The notes under the pieces: model-generated
Database searches by the model: none
Seen by the model: only the letters and a program-made list of their open reading frames with translations
What the model was told of the DNA's origin: nothing
Assembly: GCA_963753225.1 (NCBI GenBank)
Contig: CAVWBQ010000003.1
Span: forward strand, 62,001-126,000
Source: Palsa-504 sp963753225
Lineage (GTDB): Bacteria; Actinomycetota; Actinomycetes; Streptosporangiales; Streptosporangiaceae
Direction: 5' to 3'
DNA length: 64,000 nt
Shown: positions 33,837 through 42,500 of the stretch, one piece after another
Layout of the letters: every line of letters starts with the position of its first letter
Numbering within the stretch: position 1 is the stretch's first letter
Program-made: the position numbers and the translations under genes

Positions 33837-35522
33837 GTGGCGAATGGCGTGGTCGGGGGCTTGAAGCCAGGGGATCCGCAGCGGATCGGCCCGTACCGGC
33901 TGGTCGGCCGGCTCGGCCGCGGCGGCATGGGACATGTGTACCTGGGCCTGTCCGCGGGCGGCAGACCGGTCGCGGTGAAGGTGATCCGCGCGGACCTGGC
34001 CGCGGATCCCGAGTTCCGGGTGCGGTTCGCCCGCGAGGTCGCCGCGGTCCGCCGGGTCAGCGGCCTCTTCACCGCCCTGGTGGTGGACGCGGACGTCGAC
34101 AGCCCGGTGCCCTGGCTGGCCACGGCGTACGTGGCTGGCCCCTCGCTGGCCGAGGCGGTCACCGGCGGCGGGCCGATGGCCGCGCGGCCCGCGCTGGCGC
34201 TGGCGGCGGGGCTGGCCGAGAGCCTGAGCGCCATCCATGCCGCGGGCGTGGTGCACTGTGACCTGAAGCCCTCGAACGTGCTGCTGTCCCCGGACGGCCC
34301 CCGGGTGATCGACTTCGGCATCTCTCGCGCCCCCGGGGCCGTGCCGGCGGCCGGTATCGGCTGGGTCACGGGCTCGCCCGGGTTCATGTCCCCCGAGCAG
34401 GCCCTGGGCGGGGAGATCGGCCCGCCGAGCGACATCTTCAGCCTGGGGGCGGTGCTGGCCTTTGCCGCCACGGGCCGGGGGCCCTTCGGCCGCGGATCGC
34501 GTCCGGAACTGGCCTACCGGCTGGTCTACGGCCTCCCGGACCTCGGCGGGCTGCCCGCCGGGCTGCGCCCGCTGGTCGAACGCTGCCTGGCCAAGGACCC
34601 GGGCCAGCGGCCCACCGCCGATGGGGTGCTGACCGCGGCGAATGACGGGGAGCCCGTGCCCGGCTGGCTGCCCGGAGCAACCCTGGGCGTGTTCGCCCCG
34701 GCCGGCCCCGTCGCCCCCGCCGGGCCGCCCGAGCGGCCCGAGCGGCCCAGGGGACGCCGCTGGTGGCGGCCGCTGACGGCGGCGGGAGTGACGTCCGGCG
34801 TGCTCGTGGCCTCGGTCGCGGTCGCCTTTGCGCTGGGCGGCGCGGGCCCGCGCTCGCCCGCCGCGAGGCTGGCGCCGCGGGCCGCGGCCTCGCCGACCCA
34901 GGCCGCGGCGCCGCCCGCGCCCGCGGTCCCCGGCACCCGCCCGGCCGCCCCACGGGCCAGTTCCCCGGCACCCGGACCGCGGTCGGCCATTATCCCCGCC
35001 GTGGCCGCGGTACACTCGCCGCACCCCAGCTCCCAGCGCTCCAGCAGCCCGCCGCACTCGACCGCCTCCGCGGCCACGCCGACGCCCGCGCCGCCGTCGT
35101 CAGGGTCGCCGTCGTCAGGGTCGCCGTCACCATCTCCGTCCATGACGGTTTCCCCGTCCCCGGTGGCCTCCTCATCCCCCATGCCTGGTGAGTCTCCGTC
35201 CCCCACGCCGGCACCCGAGATAACGGGCGCGGCGACATACCGCGAAGGCACCCGGGTCTACTTTGACGTCCAATACGCGGATCCCGGAAATGACGCACGC
35301 GGATTCGGCTTCATGGGCCTCAACGGTTCCCGCTGGATGGAGGCGACCTATCCCTTCTCCAGGCCTGGCGAGGGTATCGCGGAACCGTATGACATCGCGT
35401 ATCCGGTCGACCTCGAATGCGGCACCGCAGGCCAGCACGCGGCCGAGGTGGAAGCCTGGATCTATGACACAGCGGGCCAGAGCAGCCAGCCCGTGGTGAT
35501 TCGCCTCGCCTGCCCGTCCTGA
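33837..35522 (+). CDS. membrane Ser/Thr protein kinase, PknB-like, with novel ectodomain (paralogue 1)
   Basis: A 561-residue Hanks-type kinase. Gly-loop 'LGRGGMGHVYLG', catalytic Lys in 'PVAVKVI', 'GVVHCDLKPSNVLL' (Asp general base; Cys instead of Arg, so non-RD), 'VIDFGIS' and 'GSPGFMSPEQAL'. One transmembrane helix at about residues 311-332 ('TAAGVTSGVLVASVAVAFALG'). A Pro/Ser/Ala-rich linker of about 120 residues leads to an extracellular domain (about 461-561) with 'YFDVQYADPG', 'GFGFMGLNGS' and two Cys that may pair. The second kinase downstream has the same ectodomain. The start is a GTG. The ectodomain ligand is unknown. Confidence 0.92.
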   Translation: MANGVVGGLKPGDPQRIGPYRLVGRLGRGGMGHVYLGLSAGGRPVAVKVIRADLAADPEFRVRFAREVAAVRRVSGLFTALVVDADVDSPVPWLATAYVAGPSLAEAVTGGGPMAARPALALAAGLAESLSAIHAAGVVHCDLKPSNVLLSPDGPRVIDFGISRAPGAVPAAGIGWVTGSPGFMSPEQALGGEIGPPSDIFSLGAVLAFAATGRGPFGRGSRPELAYRLVYGLPDLGGLPAGLRPLVERCLAKDPGQRPTADGVLTAANDGEPVPGWLPGATLGVFAPAGPVAPAGPPERPERPRGRRWWRPLTAAGVTSGVLVASVAVAFALGGAGPRSPAARLAPRAAASPTQAAAPPAPAVPGTRPAAPRASSPAPGPRSAIIPAVAAVHSPHPSSQRSSSPPHSTASAATPTPAPPSSGSPSSGSPSPSPSMTVSPSPVASSSPMPGESPSPTPAPEITGAATYREGTRVYFDVQYADPGNDARGFGFMGLNGSRWMEATYPFSRPGEGIAEPYDIAYPVDLECGTAGQHAAEVEAWIYDTAGQSSQPVVIRLACPS

Positions 35523-35749
35523 TCCGCCAAACCAGGCCCGGCGGCGTGCCGCGGACCCGCGTGATCCCGGTCTGCGCTGGTCAGGGGGCTCCGGCGGGCT
35601 GCCGGCGGTCAAAAGCGAAGCCGGCGTCGCGGAAACGGTTTTCATGAACACCGCCCCCGCCCGTATGCAACCGGGCTTCCGGCCCTTATCATTGCCCTGG
35701 GTGATATGGCGGGAATGGTGTCATTGCCGACCTTGGGTGGGATATTAGC

Positions 35750-37135
35750 GTGGTGGGGGTATTGCAACCCGCCGATCCGCGACTGATCGGCGCTTATGAG
35801 CTGCTGGGACGCCTTGGCGCGGGCGGCATGGGGCGGGTATTCCTCGGCATGTCGGCCGCTGGCCGGCCCGTCGCCGTGAAAATCGTCCACGCCGAACTGG
35901 CCGCCGACCCCGAGTTCCGCGCCCGGTTCAGTACCGAGGTCGCCGCGGCCAGGAAAGTGAGCGGGCTGTTCACCGCGCTGGTGGTGGACGCCGACGTGGA
36001 CGCCCCGGTGCCCTGGCTGGCCACCGCCTACGTGGCCGGCCCTTCGCTGTCAGAGGCGGTGCGGAACCGCGGGCCGCTGACGGCCGCGTCGCTGCTGGCG
36101 CTGGCTGCGGGCCTGGCCAAGAGCCTGACCGCGATCCACGCCGCAGGCGTCGTGCACGGTGACCTTAAGCCATCCAACGTGCTGCTGGCGCTGGACGGCC
36201 CGCGCGTGATCGACTTCGGGATCTCCCAGGCCGCGGAGGCGGCTCCCCAGGCGCGGGCCGGACTCGTGGTGGGCACGCCCAGCTTCATGTCCCCCGAGCA
36301 GGCCCTGGGCGAGGGAGTCGGGTCGCTCAGCGACGTGTTCAGCCTGGGCGCCGTACTGGCCTATGCCGCCACCGGACGCAAGCCGTTCGGCACCGGGCAG
36401 CCCGCGGCGGTGCTCGAGCGGGTGGTCCGCGAGGCGGCCGACCTCAGGGACGCGCCCGCCGAGGTGCGGCCGCTGATCGAACGATGCCTGGCCAAGGACC
36501 CGGGGCGGCGGCCCACCGCCGCCGAGATGCTGGCCGAGGTGACCGCCGCGCAGTCCGCCATGGAGCTGCGGGCCGCGCAGGCCCGGGCCTACGCGAAACT
36601 GCCGTCCCGGCCGCGGGCCCGCGGCGCCCGGCGGCGGGCGCGGCGGCCGCTGATCACCGCGTCCGCCGTCGCGGCCATCCTCGCGGCGTCCGGCGCGGCC
36701 GGGTACGGCCTCACCCAGCACCAGCGGGACCACGACCCGGCCCTGTCCCAGATCGGGGCCAGGATGGCCGCCAAGCCGGCCGGGCTGGTGCCGAAGCGCG
36801 TACCGCCCGCCCCGCCCGCCCCGCCCCCGCGCATCACCGGCAGCTACACCTACCAGGCGGGTGCGATGGTGTACTTCGTGATCTCCTACGCCGATCCGGG
36901 TCGTAACGCCGCGGGCTTCGGTTTCGTGGGCGTCGAGGGGTCCGACTGGCCCAGGCAGCACTACTCGTTCTCCAGTCCAGCGGAGGGCATCGTCGAGGCG
37001 AACAGCATCGCCTATCCGCTCAACCAGGGCTGCGGGACCGGCTTCGAGTACACCAGCACCGTCAAGGCGTGGATCTACGGCAAGGCCGGCGGCCGCAGCA
37101 AGCCGGTCATCATCCACCTGGCCTGCACCACCTGA
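35750..37135 (+). CDS. membrane Ser/Thr protein kinase with the same ectodomain (paralogue 2)
   Basis: A 461-residue kinase clearly duplicated from its upstream neighbour, with near-identical blocks ('VSGLFTALVVDADVD', 'PWLATAYVAGPSL', 'RPLIERCLAKDPG'). Gly-loop 'LGAGGMGRVFLG', Lys in 'PVAVKIV', 'GVVHGDLKPSNVLL' (Gly replaces Arg, non-RD), 'VIDFGIS'. TM helix at about residues 302-322. The linker is only about 40 residues, much shorter than in paralogue 1. The ectodomain (about 363-461) keeps 'YFVISYADPG', 'GFGFVGVEGS' and the two Cys. The start is one of two consecutive GTG codons at 35750/35753. Probably sensors of the same kind of cue. Confidence 0.92.
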   Translation: MVGVLQPADPRLIGAYELLGRLGAGGMGRVFLGMSAAGRPVAVKIVHAELAADPEFRARFSTEVAAARKVSGLFTALVVDADVDAPVPWLATAYVAGPSLSEAVRNRGPLTAASLLALAAGLAKSLTAIHAAGVVHGDLKPSNVLLALDGPRVIDFGISQAAEAAPQARAGLVVGTPSFMSPEQALGEGVGSLSDVFSLGAVLAYAATGRKPFGTGQPAAVLERVVREAADLRDAPAEVRPLIERCLAKDPGRRPTAAEMLAEVTAAQSAMELRAAQARAYAKLPSRPRARGARRRARRPLITASAVAAILAASGAAGYGLTQHQRDHDPALSQIGARMAAKPAGLVPKRVPPAPPAPPPRITGSYTYQAGAMVYFVISYADPGRNAAGFGFVGVEGSDWPRQHYSFSSPAEGIVEANSIAYPLNQGCGTGFEYTSTVKAWIYGKAGGRSKPVIIHLACTT

Positions 37136-37144
37136 CCCGTGTGG

Positions 37145-38095
37145 TCAGGTGTGTGCCCGGGCGTAGTGCGCCGCGAGCACGTCGTCGCCGAAATCGCCGC
37201 GCGGGCGGCGCAGCACGGTGTGCGCGTGGTTGCCGTCGGCGGTGGTGTCGTACTCGATCAGCAGGTCGTCGCCCTGCACCCGGTAGTAGTGCCGGGCTCC
37301 CGGCGTCAGCGGCCCTTCCCAGGCGAAGTGCAGGTCCGACCCATCCAGCCGGGTCGCTTCGCGAGCCGCGAGCTCCGCGGGCAGCCGGTCCAGGTAGAGC
37401 GCGGCCAGCTGGGCCAGTAGGGCACGCGCGGCCGGGCCGAGCCCGGCGGCGGGCACGCCGAGCGGCTCGATGTTCTGGCTGGCCCGGGGACTGGTGCTGC
37501 TGCGGATGTCGTCCGGGGGCTGGCTCGCCACCACGGCGGCCGAACGGGCTTGCGGGCCCATCGCGTCGAGCAGCGCCCGGACCAGGTCTTCCTCCGGGCC
37601 GAGCGGCCGTGACACCGGGCGGCCGGCGTAGCTGACGCAGGCCGGGTTGGCGCCGAAGAACACCGGGGCGGGGGAGACCTCCTGGGCGGCCACGGTCATC
37701 GTCACCGACAGGTGATGCCCCTCGAACCGCCACGACCACGGCTGATCGCCTTCCGGGTCGCCGTACACGCTCACCCAGTAGTCGCCGCTGTGCCGGCCCC
37801 GCCGCCACCGCTCTTTGCGGTCGAGCACTTCTTCCAGCGCGACGATGCCCATCGCCTGCGCGTACGCGTGCTCGCTCAGCCCGGTGGCCAGCAGCCGGTG
37901 CGCCGCCTTCCTGGCCGTCCCGCTGAGTTCGGCGATGCACGCACCGGGGCGGCCGCGCGGCCGGTACTCCAGCCACCGCCGGGCCGCGTCGTCGGCGAAC
38001 GGCAGGGCGGCGAGTTCGCGCTGCCCCGTGTCCAGCGACACCAGGAGTGATCTCGCGGCGGTGCGCATCTGGCCGGCCAGCGAATCCGCGCTCAT
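37145..38095 (-). CDS. DUF3500 domain protein
   Basis: A 316-residue protein of the DUF3500 family. Typical blocks are 'LPFADDAARRWLEYRPRG', 'GLSEHAYAQAMGIVALEEVL', 'YWVSVYGDPEGDQPWSWRFEGHHLSVTMTV', 'PVFFGANPA' and the C-terminal 'GARHYYRVQGDDLLIEYDTTADGNHAHTVLR'. No signal peptide is seen here, although many relatives have one. Its function has not been established; the conserved His/Glu-rich motifs suggest an enzyme. It is convergent with the second kinase (9 bp between stops) and lies just after the MarR gene on the same strand. Confidence 0.88.
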   Translation of the reverse strand: MSADSLAGQMRTAARSLLVSLDTGQRELAALPFADDAARRWLEYRPRGRPGACIAELSGTARKAAHRLLATGLSEHAYAQAMGIVALEEVLDRKERWRRGRHSGDYWVSVYGDPEGDQPWSWRFEGHHLSVTMTVAAQEVSPAPVFFGANPACVSYAGRPVSRPLGPEEDLVRALLDAMGPQARSAAVVASQPPDDIRSSTSPRASQNIEPLGVPAAGLGPAARALLAQLAALYLDRLPAELAAREATRLDGSDLHFAWEGPLTPGARHYYRVQGDDLLIEYDTTADGNHAHTVLRRPRGDFGDDVLAAHYARAHT

Positions 38096-38107
38096 TATTC
38101 CGGTATA

Positions 38108-38539
38108 TCAGCCCCCTGCCCGGGCCAGCGTCCGCAGCATCGCCAGCAGCGCCCCGGGATCGGGAACGGCCCGGAAGAATGTGGCGTCGACATCCTCCAC
38201 GGCGGTCACCGCCGCCACGGCGAGCTCGCCGCCCCGTTCGGTCACCCGGATTCTCCTGGCCCGGGTGTCCGCGGCGTCGACGGTCCGCACGATCAGTGCC
38301 TTGGCCTCCAGCTTGCGCAGCACCTCCGAGGTCATCTTCACGTCGGTACCGGCCTGCCTGGCCAGGCTGAGCTGGTTCGGGTCCTCGCCGCGCGAGTTCA
38401 GCCACCAGGCCGCGGCCAGCAGCACGAACTGAACGTGGGTCAGGCCGAGCGGGGCCAGCGCCGCGGCGATCTCGCGCTGCCAGCGCAGCGTGACGTGCCA
38501 GAGCAGGAACCCCGGGCTGTCATCGGGCTTGAGCGGCAC
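38108..38539 (-). CDS. MarR family transcriptional regulator
   Basis: A 143-residue MarR-type winged-helix regulator. 'LTHVQFVLLAAAWWL' leads into the HTH 'LSLARQAGTDVKMTSEVLRKLEAKALIVR' and the wing 'DAADTRARRIRVTERG'. Its start is 4 nt after the stop of the SRPBCC gene, so the two form one operon. Two palindromes in the promoter (38990-39000 and 39011-39024) are candidate sites for autoregulation, and for control of the divergent methyltransferase. The ligand is unknown. Confidence 0.9.
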   Translation of the reverse strand: MPLKPDDSPGFLLWHVTLRWQREIAAALAPLGLTHVQFVLLAAAWWLNSRGEDPNQLSLARQAGTDVKMTSEVLRKLEAKALIVRTVDAADTRARRIRVTERGGELAVAAVTAVEDVDATFFRAVPDPGALLAMLRTLARAGG

Positions 38540-38543
38540 AGGG

Positions 38544-38960
38544 TCAGCCTCCCGCCCGCTCGGCCAGCGCGGCCACCACCTCGGGAAAGTCCGCGGTGAT
38601 CTGCGGGCCGAGCTCAGGGCCGACCTGGCCGGCGGCCTCGCCGGTGATCTGCGTCCGGTAGACGATCCTGGTCAGGCCGCCGGCCGTCGGCTCAAGCCGG
38701 TGCTCGGTCCGGACCACGAACTCGCCCGCGTCCATCTCGTCAGTGAACGAGCGGCCCGGTTCGATCTCCACCAGCCGCATCCTGATCGGGTCATCGCCGG
38801 GAGGTGTCATGGTGAACATGGTCCCGACCGCGAACGGGCCTTCCACGTCGATCGTCTCGATGCCGTCGTTCCACTGCGGCCAGGCCGCCATGTCCGCCCA
38901 GTGCCGCCACAGCGCTCCGGCGCCGGCGCTGGTCTCCACGCTGTACTCGTACTCCCACAC
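38544..38960 (-). CDS. SRPBCC (START/Bet v1-like) domain protein
   Basis: A 138-residue SRPBCC-fold protein starting at GTG 38960 behind GGGAGGAATC. 'VWEYEYSVETSAGAGALWRHWADMAAWPQWNDGIETIDVEG' is the classic polyketide-cyclase-2 opening, followed by 'GTMFTMTPPGDDPIRMRLVEIEPGRSFTDEM' and the long C-terminal helix 'DFPEVVAALAERA'. Such proteins bind hydrophobic ligands or act in efflux/detoxification operons. The operon with MarR suggests that the regulator senses what this protein binds (inference). Confidence 0.88.
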   Translation of the reverse strand: MWEYEYSVETSAGAGALWRHWADMAAWPQWNDGIETIDVEGPFAVGTMFTMTPPGDDPIRMRLVEIEPGRSFTDEMDAGEFVVRTEHRLEPTAGGLTRIVYRTQITGEAAGQVGPELGPQITADFPEVVAALAERAGG

Positions 38961-38989
38961 GATTCCTCCCTCATCAGATGAACTACGCA

Positions 38990-39024
38990 CAGATTATCTG
39001 TACATAGACTATCTGTCAACAGAT
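38990..39024. promoter_or_regulatory. two palindromic MarR operator candidates
   Basis: CAGAT-T-ATCTG (38990-39000) and ATCTGT-ca-ACAGAT (39011-39024) lie 10 bp apart in the divergent promoter between the SRPBCC/marR operon and the methyltransferase. They share the half-site ACAGAT/ATCTGT, implying a common regulator binding twice. Confidence 0.7.
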
Positions 39025-39062
39025 TACTCATGGTCGAGGCGGGTCCGGTACTTTTGGACACC

Positions 39063-39671
39063 ATGACGACGCCGAGCTGGGATGACGCATACGCCGCGAG
39101 TACGCCCGCCCCATGGGACATCGGCCGGCCGCAGCCGGCCTTCGTGCGGCTCGCGGAGCAGGGCCAGCTGGCCGGGCGGGTGCTCGACTCCGGTTGCGGC
39201 ACGGGGGAGCAGACCTTGCTGGCCGCCGCGCACGGGGCCGACGCGACCGGGGTCGACGGGTCCGGCCTCGCCATCGGGCGGGCCAGGCAGAAGGCGGCCG
39301 AACGGGGCCTGGTGGCTCGCTTCGAAGTCGGTGACGTGCTCCGGCTGGCGGACCTGGGCCTGACCGTCGACGCGATCATCGACAGCGGCGTGTTCCACGT
39401 CTTCGACGACGAGAACCGCGCCAGGTACGTGATCAGCCTGGCGTCGGTGCTGCGCCCCGGCGGCCGCTGCTACCTGGCCTGCTTCAGCGACCGTCAGCCG
39501 GGGACCTGGGGGCCGCGCCGGGTCAGCCAGGACGAGCTGCGGGCCTCGTTCAGCCAGGGGTGGACCGTGGTCAGCATCGAGGCGGCGACGGTCGAGGTCA
39601 ACGAGCCGAGGATCGGCGTCGCGTCGGTGCAGGCCTGGCTGGCCGTGCTGGAACGGGCCGGTCAGGACTGA
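39063..39671 (+). CDS. class I SAM-dependent methyltransferase
   Basis: A 202-residue methyltransferase. 'WDDAYAASTPAPWDIGRPQPAFVRL' is the opening typical of this actinobacterial subgroup; motif I is 'GRVLDSGCGTGEQTLLAA', then 'ATGVDGSGLAI' (acidic loop binding the ribose) and 'VDAIIDSGVFHVFDDENRARYV' with post-motif III. The ATG at 39063 is preferred; one at 39030 is in frame but only 5 bp from the operator palindrome and lacks a ribosome site. It may be controlled by the divergent MarR. The substrate is unknown. Its stop overlaps the antisense MMPL end by 10 bp. Confidence 0.88.
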   Translation: MTTPSWDDAYAASTPAPWDIGRPQPAFVRLAEQGQLAGRVLDSGCGTGEQTLLAAAHGADATGVDGSGLAIGRARQKAAERGLVARFEVGDVLRLADLGLTVDAIIDSGVFHVFDDENRARYVISLASVLRPGGRCYLACFSDRQPGTWGPRRVSQDELRASFSQGWTVVSIEAATVEVNEPRIGVASVQAWLAVLERAGQD

Positions 39672-42130
39672 TCGCCGGCCCGCACCGCCGCCGGCGGCGC
39701 CGGCTCGGCCGGCGCAGGCCGGGCGCGGCGGTTGCCCGGCCACATGCCCAGCCGCCCGAACAGCGCCACCAGGGCCGGGACGAGCAGGGATCGGACGGCG
39801 ATCGCGTCCAGGACGACGCCGAGCGCCATGGCGATGGCGATCTGCCTGAACTGCTCGAGCGGTATCACCGCGAGCATGGCGAAGCTCGCTGCCAGCGCCA
39901 CGCCGGCCGTTGTGATGGCGCGCGAAGCCTGCGGCACGGCTACGGCGACCGCGTCGGCGACCGGCCGTCGGCGTGCCTCCTCCCAGATCCGGCCCACCAC
40001 GAAGACGTTGTAGTCCGAGCCGAGCGAGACCAGCAGCACTCCGGCGGCGAACGGCACGAAGTAGACCAGGCTGCCGAAGCCGAGGATCTCCTGGCCGATC
40101 AGTATGGTCAGCCCCAGGGTGGCAAACACGGCCAGGACGCTGGCGGCCAGCAGGTACACCGGCGCGAGCAGCGACCGCAGGAACAGCGCCAGCAGCACCA
40201 GCGTCACCGCCATGATGGCCAGCGCGACGCGGCCCAGGTCGGCGAAGACTGAGCCGATGGAATCGCCGGTCAGCGCGGTCTGGCCGGCCAGCTCGAACCG
40301 CGCGCCCGGCAGCCCGGCTGCCCGCGCGAGCGCGGGCAGGTCGTGCTGGAGCTGCTGGACGCGGCTGATCGCGGTCGCGTCGAGCGGGTCGGTCTTCTCC
40401 ACCACCACGAACCGGGCGGCGCCGCCGGAGGCGGCCAGCATCGGGTTGGCCTGCGCCGGGTTGACCTGCGCCGGGCTGAACTGGGCCGAGCCGGGCAGGC
40501 TGGCCGGGCCGGCGATCTCCGCGACGCCCGGCTGGGTGGCCAGCTCGTGCTGTAGCCGGGCCAGCGCCGCGGTCTTCCTGGCCACGCCCGGGCCGATGAC
40601 CAGGATCTCGGTGGGGGACAAGATGCCGGGGGCGAAGCCCTCCGCCGCGGCGCTGCCCGCCCGCGCTGCCGGAGACGAAGCGGGGAGCTCCCTGATCAGC
40701 GGTGATCCGAGGTGGATGGTGTGGGCGCCCCAGGCGGCTGCGAGCAGGCCGGCGGTGCCCGCCCCGGCGATCAGCAGCGCCATCGGCCGTGCGGCGGCGA
40801 ACCGGGCCGTACGCGTTCCCATGTTCCAGCGCGCTGCCCATTTCCGGCGCGGCCGGGCGGGCTGGCGCCCGCCTCCTTCCCGCCTGGTCACGCCCTGGCG
40901 CCGCAACCAGCGTGGGACCGGCCGGAACAGCAGGCCGCCGAAGATGGCCATGAGCGCGGGACCGAGGGTCATCGACACGGCCATCGCGGTCAGGACGGTG
41001 AGTGCGAGGCCGGGGCCGAACGCGCTGAGCAGTTTCGTCCTGGCCACCACGAGGGAGGCGGCCGCAGCCGCCACGATCACGCCCGCGGCCACGATGATCG
41101 GCGCGAACTCCGCGGTGGCCAGCCGCGCCGCCCGGACTCGCGGCACGCCCCCCGCGACCCGGGCGCGCATGCCGTCCAGGAAGAACACCGTGTAGTCGGT
41201 GGTCACCCCGAGCAGCAGCACCACCAGCACCGGGTCCAGGTCAGGGGGCAGCGTGACGCCCATCCGCCCGGCGAGCCAGACGACGGCCCGGACGGCGATC
41301 ACGTACGCGGTGGCGGCGCAGGTCAGCGTGGCCAGCGGCGCACCCACCGACCTGAACCGCAGGCCGACGATCAGCGCGATGGCGAGCACCGTGAACAGCT
41401 CGACCCACAAGATGTCCTTCCCGATGATCTGGCTCTGGTCGTATTCGGCCGGGACCGGGCCGGTCACCCCGGCGACGTGGTCGGCCGGCCGGTTAAGGAA
41501 CCAGTGCACGTAGGCGTTCGCGCCCGCCGTCTGCGCCCCGAACGAGGCGCCCGGCCGGAAGTACAGGAACGTGATGACCGTGGTGGACTGCTCGTTCGTC
41601 CCGCGCAGCAGGCCGGCCGAGTTCGGCAGCGCAAACGCTCCGGCCAGCCAGGGAATGCCGCCCGGCGGCCCCGGGCTGACCGGGCCGGACAGGATCCGTG
41701 CGGCGTCCGGCTGGCCGGCCTTGGCCAGCGCCGCCGCGGCCGCGGCGAGCTGGCCCTCGGACTGGCCGGACAGCCGCCGGTCCACCGCGACGGCCTGGCG
41801 GATCGCCCGGTCCCTGGTGGCCGCGGGCATCCCGTGCGGGTCACGCTGCACGACGGCAACGGCCGCGTCGATGGGGAAGCCGAACAGCCGGGCCGCGTCG
41901 GCCTGGGCGTGGGCGGCGGCTGAGCCCGGCGGGATCAGGTCCGACAGCCCGCCGGAGGACGTGGCGTTCAGCGGCGGGAGGAACATGATGGCCAGCGCCA
42001 CGCCGGCCGCCCACCCGCCGACGATGAGATACCGCAGGCTGACCACGACGAAGGCGTAACTCCTGGCCAGGACGCCAGCGACCGGACCGGACTGCTCCGA
42101 GGGAGGCGCGAGCCGCTCTGAGGGGGGCAC
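39662..42130 (-). CDS. MMPL family RND transporter
   Basis: An 822-residue inner-membrane transporter of the MMPL branch of RND proteins. Two repeats each have one helix, a large extracytoplasmic loop and five further helices: repeat one starts 'SYAFVVVSLRYLIVGGWAAGVALAIMFLPP', repeat two 'FAAARPMALLIAGAGTAGLLAAAWG'. The proton-relay region 'VVLLLGVTTDYTVFFLDGMRARV' (GxxxDY) and its counterpart 'LLVSLGSDYNVFVVGRIWEEARRR' are intact. Family members export lipids or amphiphilic compounds in actinobacteria. The start is a GTG at 42130; a longer upstream leader is possible. It may be linked to MarR control nearby, but there is no direct evidence. Confidence 0.93.
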   Translation of the reverse strand: MPPSERLAPPSEQSGPVAGVLARSYAFVVVSLRYLIVGGWAAGVALAIMFLPPLNATSSGGLSDLIPPGSAAAHAQADAARLFGFPIDAAVAVVQRDPHGMPAATRDRAIRQAVAVDRRLSGQSEGQLAAAAAALAKAGQPDAARILSGPVSPGPPGGIPWLAGAFALPNSAGLLRGTNEQSTTVITFLYFRPGASFGAQTAGANAYVHWFLNRPADHVAGVTGPVPAEYDQSQIIGKDILWVELFTVLAIALIVGLRFRSVGAPLATLTCAATAYVIAVRAVVWLAGRMGVTLPPDLDPVLVVLLLGVTTDYTVFFLDGMRARVAGGVPRVRAARLATAEFAPIIVAAGVIVAAAAASLVVARTKLLSAFGPGLALTVLTAMAVSMTLGPALMAIFGGLLFRPVPRWLRRQGVTRREGGGRQPARPRRKWAARWNMGTRTARFAAARPMALLIAGAGTAGLLAAAWGAHTIHLGSPLIRELPASSPAARAGSAAAEGFAPGILSPTEILVIGPGVARKTAALARLQHELATQPGVAEIAGPASLPGSAQFSPAQVNPAQANPMLAASGGAARFVVVEKTDPLDATAISRVQQLQHDLPALARAAGLPGARFELAGQTALTGDSIGSVFADLGRVALAIMAVTLVLLALFLRSLLAPVYLLAASVLAVFATLGLTILIGQEILGFGSLVYFVPFAAGVLLVSLGSDYNVFVVGRIWEEARRRPVADAVAVAVPQASRAITTAGVALAASFAMLAVIPLEQFRQIAIAMALGVVLDAIAVRSLLVPALVALFGRLGMWPGNRRARPAPAEPAPPAAVRAGDQS

Positions 42131-42500
42131 GAGCCGCCACTACCCAGGATCGCGGCGACTACCGTCCCGATCCGCTAACGATCGCAGCCTCGGCCCCGCC
42201 TGCCACAGCCGCACCAGGAAACGCGCCCACGCCGCAAGCCACCGGTTTAGTCCGGGCGCCAGCCGGTGGCCGTCTGGGGTGAGGGGGCCCTTGCCCCCAG
42301 CTATCGGGGTGAGGGTGCCCCTGCCCCCAATCCGGCGGCCGGTGTGCGGATGCGGCTGTGAAATGCGATGCCCGTGCGCGTCGTGGTGCGCGAGCGGACT
42401 GCCGGTCCGTTCGGCTTGAATAGGGGCGCGGGACGGACCTGGGCCTGGTCACGCTGGCCACTGATCTACGGGACACCCGCTAGCCGAGCGGGACTACAGA
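42131..42500. other. intergenic region with G/C-rich direct repeats
   Basis: The stretch between the glycosyltransferase stop and the MMPL start has no gene. It contains two 24-bp direct repeats at 42276-42299 and 42306-42329 (22/24 identical, opening GGGGTGAGGG), each able to form a short GC hairpin. They may act as a terminator pair for the upstream operon. Confidence 0.5.

Noticed and set aside
42276..42329. CRISPR-like repeats
   Set aside because: Only two 24-bp copies with a 6-bp gap, low complexity and no cas genes; they are simple GC-rich direct repeats.
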